Positions 5,757 to 8,238 of a DNA stretch of 8,238 nt are shown here, piece by piece. The notes beneath the pieces are model-generated. The model saw only the letters and a list, made by a program, of their open reading frames with translations, did not search any database and was not told where the DNA came from. Every line of letters begins with the position of its first letter. Position 1 is the stretch's first letter. A program made the position numbers and the translations under genes. The stretch is from Paracoccaceae bacterium (lineage in GTDB: Bacteria; Pseudomonadota; Alphaproteobacteria; Rhodobacterales; Rhodobacteraceae). The stretch covers positions 1-8,238 of the forward strand of contig SLQN01000157.1 of assembly GCA_007131465.1 (NCBI GenBank), written 5' to 3'.

Positions 5757-6071
5757 TCAGGGCTGTCTCGTGGCCTTCTCGGCCAGTCCCGACACGCCTT
5801 CGCGCCGCGCCAGTTCAGCCTCGATTTCCACCAGCGACACACCGCGTGCGGCGCACATGACCAGCAGATGATAAAGCACATCCGCCGCTTCCGAGGTCAG
5901 GCGCGCGGGGTCGCCCTTCACCGCCTCGATCACGGCCTCGATGGCTTCCTCGCCGAATTTCTCGGCGCATTTTTCGGGGCCTTTGGCCAGCAGCTTCGCG
6001 GTCCAACTCGTGTCGGGGTCCGCGCCCTCGCGCGCGGCGATGGTGGCGGCCAGCCGCTCCAGCGCGCTCAT
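5757..6071 (-). CDS. hisE: Phosphoribosyl-ATP pyrophosphatase
   Basis: HisE hydrolyses phosphoribosyl-ATP to phosphoribosyl-AMP and pyrophosphate, the second step of histidine biosynthesis, in the cytosol. The 104-residue all-alpha MazG-like protein shows the expected acidic metal-binding motif [17 protein letters not shown] (residues 34-50) and the second helix [11 protein letters not shown] (61-71). Length is typical for a stand-alone HisE, so it is not fused to HisI. Its ATG overlaps the hisF stop codon by 4 nt (ATGA), and GAGG lies 5 nt upstream inside hisF, indicating coupled translation. In alphaproteobacteria hisE commonly follows hisF. Confidence 0.96.
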   Translation of the reverse strand: MSALERLAATIAAREGADPDTSWTAKLLAKGPEKCAEKFGEEAIEAVIEAVKGDPARLTSEAADVLYHLLVMCAARGVSLVEIEAELARREGVSGLAEKATRQP

Positions 6072-6829
6072 GCCAGCCTCACGGGGATGCCCGCGGCGGC
6101 CATATGGGCCTTGGCCTCGGCGATGGTGAAATCGCCGAAATGGAAGATCGACGCCGCCAGCACCGCCGAGGCCCCGGCGATGGTCACGCCGTCGACCAGA
6201 TGATCCAGCGTGCCGACCCCGCCCGAGGCGATGACGGGAATGCCCACAGCATCGACGATGGCGCGCGTCAGGGGCAGGTTGAAGCCTGCGCGCGTGCCGT
6301 CGCGGTCCATGCTTGTCAGCAATATCTCGCCCGCGCCCTTCGCGGCCACAGTGCGGGCAAACTCCACGGCATCAATGCCCGTGGGCTGCCGCCCGCCATG
6401 GGTGAAAATCTCCCACTTGCCGGGGCTGACCGTCTTGGCGTCAATCGCCACCACGATGCACTGGCTGCCGAACCTGTCTGCCGCACGCGCCACCACATCA
6501 GGGTCGGCCACCGCGGCGGAATTGAATGACACCTTGTCCGCACCCGCCAGCAGCAGCGCGCGCACATCCGCGACAGTGCGCACGCCCCCACCGACCGTCA
6601 GCGGCATGAAGCAGTTTTCAGCCGTGCGCGTGACCAGATCGAACATCGTGCCCCGGTTTTCATGCGTGGCGTGGATGTCGAGAAAGCATAATTCGTCCGC
6701 GCCTGCGGCATCATAGGCTTTCGCCGCCTCGACCGGGTCGCCCGCATCGCGCAGGTCCACGAAATTTACACCCTTGACCACGCGGCCATCGGCCACGTCC
6801 AGACAGGGGATGATGCGGGTTTTCAACAT
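6068..6829 (-). CDS. hisF: Imidazole glycerol phosphate synthase, cyclase subunit
   Basis: HisF is a 253-residue TIM barrel that pairs with the HisH glutaminase. It converts PRFAR and ammonia into imidazole glycerol phosphate and AICAR, linking histidine and purine synthesis. The catalytic pair is present: D11 in IIPCLDV and D130 in VVAIDAK. Phosphate-binding loops are seen at TVGGGV (78-83), SFNS (101-104), DRDGT (175-179) and ASGGVG (201-206). The start [12 protein letters not shown] is the canonical family N-terminus, so the ATG at 6827-6829 is secure although no Shine-Dalgarno precedes it. hisF heads the visible unit and is followed by hisE with a 4-nt overlap. hisH and hisA are not upstream here; a divergent regulator gene is. 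Confidence 0.97.
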   Translation of the reverse strand: MLKTRIIPCLDVADGRVVKGVNFVDLRDAGDPVEAAKAYDAAGADELCFLDIHATHENRGTMFDLVTRTAENCFMPLTVGGGVRTVADVRALLLAGADKVSFNSAAVADPDVVARAADRFGSQCIVVAIDAKTVSPGKWEIFTHGGRQPTGIDAVEFARTVAAKGAGEILLTSMDRDGTRAGFNLPLTRAIVDAVGIPVIASGGVGTLDHLVDGVTIAGASAVLAASIFHFGDFTIAEAKAHMAAAGIPVRLA

Positions 6830-6835
6830 GGGGGA

Positions 6836-6864
6836 CTGATAGCCTGCGCGCGCGGTTGCGGAAA
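6836..6864 (-). promoter_or_regulatory. Predicted leaderless promoter of hisF
   Basis: On the minus strand TTTCCG (6859-6864) and TATCAG (6836-6841) are 17 nt apart, with 6 nt between the -10 and the hisF ATG. The gene lacks a Shine-Dalgarno sequence. The spacer includes an alternating CG run (6845-6854). The -35 match is weak. Confidence 0.35.
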
Positions 6865-6907
6865 GAGGGATTTATTCTTCAGCCCGGCAAAAGACTGACA
6901 CGGATCA

Positions 6908-6936
6908 AGGACACGCATGCCGCGTCTGCATAAGAT
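6908..6936 (+). promoter_or_regulatory. Possible promoter of the DksA-like gene
   Basis: AGGACA (6908-6913) and TAAGAT (6931-6936) occur with a 17-nt spacer, each matching four of six consensus bases. A start near 6943 would leave a leader of about 22 nt carrying the GAGGGA ribosome site at 6951-6956. Motif resemblance only. Confidence 0.3.
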
Positions 6937-6964
6937 GGGCCGAACAGACAGAGGGAACGCAGAC

Positions 6965-7282
6965 ATGACCGATATTTCCGCCCGCAAGGCACAGATCACG
7001 GAACGCCGGCTGGAACTTCTGGCGCGGATGACATCCGTGGAGCAGGAGCTTGGCACACATGGCAGCCCGGATTGGGAGGACAACGCCGTGGAACATAGCG
7101 AGGACGAGACGCTGGAGGCGCTTGGCATGGCTGCGAAGCGGGAAATCGTGATGCTGGATGCGGCATTGCAGCGCATAAAGGATGGCGAATACGGGGTCTG
7201 CGTCAAATGCGGCACAGATATCAGTGCCGAGCGGCTGGACCTGTTGCCGGCAACGCCGTTCTGCAAGGACTGCGCGCAATAA
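6965..7282 (+). CDS. TraR/DksA-family zinc-finger regulator
   Basis: The 105-residue protein belongs to the DksA/TraR family, which binds the RNA polymerase secondary channel and modulates initiation, often together with ppGpp. A helical N-terminal segment is followed by DWEDNAVE (near residue 35), which fits the DxxDxA tip motif. A canonical C4 zinc finger closes the protein: CVKC, 17 residues, then CKDC, with all four cysteines present. It is shorter than E. coli DksA (about 150 residues), as for TraR-like alphaproteobacterial members, so coiled-coil length and activity may differ. The ATG at 6965 is preferred because GAGGGA lies 8 nt upstream; an in-frame ATG at 6917 lacks an RBS. It is divergent from hisF and 36 nt before prfC. 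Confidence 0.93.
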   Translation: MTDISARKAQITERRLELLARMTSVEQELGTHGSPDWEDNAVEHSEDETLEALGMAAKREIVMLDAALQRIKDGEYGVCVKCGTDISAERLDLLPATPFCKDCAQ

Positions 7283-7283
7283 C

Positions 7284-7312
7284 TTGCGCGCGCGCGCGCG
7301 CCGCCCTATACG
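7284..7312 (+). promoter_or_regulatory. Predicted leaderless promoter of prfC with a CG-alternating spacer
   Basis: TTGCGC (7284-7289) and TATACG (7307-7312) are 17 nt apart, and six bases separate the -10 from the ATG at 7319. There is no Shine-Dalgarno sequence. Bases 7285-7301 form an uninterrupted 17-nt alternating pyrimidine-purine run (TGCGCG...), most of it in the spacer. The elements sit right after the DksA-like stop codon, within the 36-nt gap. Confidence 0.42.
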
Positions 7313-7318
7313 CGCGCC

Positions 7319-8238
7319 ATGCTTGACCACGGAAAAAATCGCCCTGAATTGCCGCTGGAGATTGCGCGGCGGCGCACCTTCGCCATCATCTCGCATCCCG
7401 ATGCGGGCAAGACGACGCTGACCGAAAAATTCCTGCTGTTTGGCGGGGCGATTCAGATGGCGGGCCAAGTGCGCGCCAAGGGCGAGGCGCGGCGCACACG
7501 GTCCGATTTCATGCAGATGGAGAAGGACCGGGGCATCTCGGTTTCGGCCTCGGCCATGTCGTTCGATTTCGGCAAATACCGCTACAATCTGGTCGATACC
7601 CCCGGCCACTCGGATTTCTCGGAAGACACTTACCGCACGCTGACTGCCGTGGATGCCGCGATCATGGTCATTGACGGGGCCAAGGGTGTCGAATCCCAGA
7701 CCCGCAAACTGTTCGAGGTCTGCCGCCTGCGCGACCTGCCGATCCTGACGTTCTGCAACAAGATGGACCGCGAAAGCCGCGAGACCTTCGACATTATCGA
7801 CGAGATCCAGCAGAATCTGGCGATTGACGTGACCCCTGCAAGCTGGCCCATCGGCACGGGGGCAGAGTTCCTTGGCTGCTATGATCTTCTGCGCGACCGG
7901 CTGGAACTGATGGACCGGGCCGATCGCAACAAGCGCGGGGAGTCCATTGTTCTGAACGGGCTGGATGATCCTTTGATGGAGGCGCATATTCCCCCCGACC
8001 TGCTGGCAAAACTGCGCGAGGAGGTGGAGATGGCGCGCGAGTTGCTGCCACCGCTCAGCCCGCAATCGGTGCTCGAAGGGCATCTGTCGCCGATCTGGTT
8101 CGGATCGGCCATCAATTCCTTCGGCGTGAAGGAGTTGATGGAAGGCATCGCAGATTTCGCCCCGCAACCGCAGGTGCAGAAGGCCGAATCGCGCCAGATC
8201 GCGCCCGAGGAGGACAAGGTCACGGGCTTTGTGTTCAA
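7319..8238 (+). CDS. prfC: Peptide chain release factor 3 (RF3), 3' truncated by window end
   Basis: RF3 is a translational GTPase that removes RF1/RF2 from the ribosome after termination. About 306 of roughly 530 residues are visible. All GTPase motifs are intact: G1 SHPDAGKT (25-32), switch RGISVSAS (71-78), G3 DTPGHSDF (93-100) and G4 NKMDR (147-151). The stretch SEDTYRTLTAVDAA after G3 and the phrase MQMEKDRGISV are typical of RF3 rather than EF-G, LepA or TypA. The ATG at 7319 gives the normal family N-terminus (a few residues, then IARRRTFAIISHPD). The frame is open to the last base. It follows the DksA-like gene by 36 nt, without an RBS but with a promoter-like pair ending 6 nt before the start codon. 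Confidence 0.96.
   Translation, partial: MLDHGKNRPELPLEIARRRTFAIISHPDAGKTTLTEKFLLFGGAIQMAGQVRAKGEARRTRSDFMQMEKDRGISVSASAMSFDFGKYRYNLVDTPGHSDFSEDTYRTLTAVDAAIMVIDGAKGVESQTRKLFEVCRLRDLPILTFCNKMDRESRETFDIIDEIQQNLAIDVTPASWPIGTGAEFLGCYDLLRDRLELMDRADRNKRGESIVLNGLDDPLMEAHIPPDLLAKLREEVEMARELLPPLSPQSVLEGHLSPIWFGSAINSFGVKELMEGIADFAPQPQVQKAESRQIAPEEDKVTGFVF

Noticed and set aside
6917..6964. Longer start for the DksA-like protein
   Set aside because: The ATG at 6917 has no RBS and overlaps the likely promoter; the ATG at 6965 has GAGGGA at ideal spacing.
6905..8167. Long minus-strand open frame of 420 codons opposite the DksA-like gene and prfC
   Set aside because: It is the mirror of strongly supported plus-strand genes; in GC-rich DNA such antisense frames are common, and its translation shows no domain.
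1..8238. CRISPR array
   Set aside because: No regularly spaced direct repeats were seen anywhere in the window.

Overview
The window looks like the chromosome of a GC-rich alphaproteobacterium, most likely Rhodobacterales (Roseobacter/Rhodobacter type). This rests on codon use, the hisF-hisE pair, the style of the RF3 and DksA-like proteins and the sugar transferase. No marker gene allows a genus call. The window divides into an accessory, partly decayed left part (about 1-3200) and an ordinary core-genome right part (about 3200-8238).

Left part. A 5'-truncated ABC exporter subunit (to 1295, +) carries an unusual 'PMGLQT' stretch before its signature motif. I recall a near-identical stretch from the NHLM/NHLP natural-product (bacteriocin-like) exporters. 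Its ATPase motifs have drifted. A 58-residue ORF (1338-1514, -) converges on it and resembles only the N-terminal basic segment and membrane anchor of an HlyD/NHLM adaptor. Facing away from it is an RNase Z-like metallo-beta-lactamase hydrolase (1687-2439, +) with a strong RBS and complete metal ligands, whose end overlaps a 43-codon ORF. An AT-richer spacer then leads into the 5' part of an IS5-family insertion sequence. That element has lost its catalytic half and ends inside the last codons of the next gene. Together this looks like an eroded export or natural-product locus cut by an IS and a deletion.

Right part. A complete WcaJ/PssY-type sugar transferase (-) stands without other polysaccharide genes. 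After a ~355-nt spacer with a textbook + strand terminator comes a CoA-binding (YccU-type) protein (+), convergent with an EamA/DMT transporter (-). Upstream of the transporter on the same strand are hisE and hisF, which overlap by 4 nt and carry out histidine biosynthesis steps. Divergent from hisF is a C4 zinc-finger TraR/DksA-family regulator (+), followed after 36 nt by prfC (RF3), which runs off the window.

The most interesting regulatory pattern is shared by the CoA-binding gene, hisF and prfC. None has a Shine-Dalgarno sequence. Each has a -35/-10-like pair with a 17-nt spacer, and the -10 ends 6 nt before the ATG, so transcription would start at or next to the start codon (leaderless mRNA). 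In all three the spacer contains an alternating CG run. The genes with good RBSs (metallo-hydrolase, DksA-like, EamA) do not have this layout.
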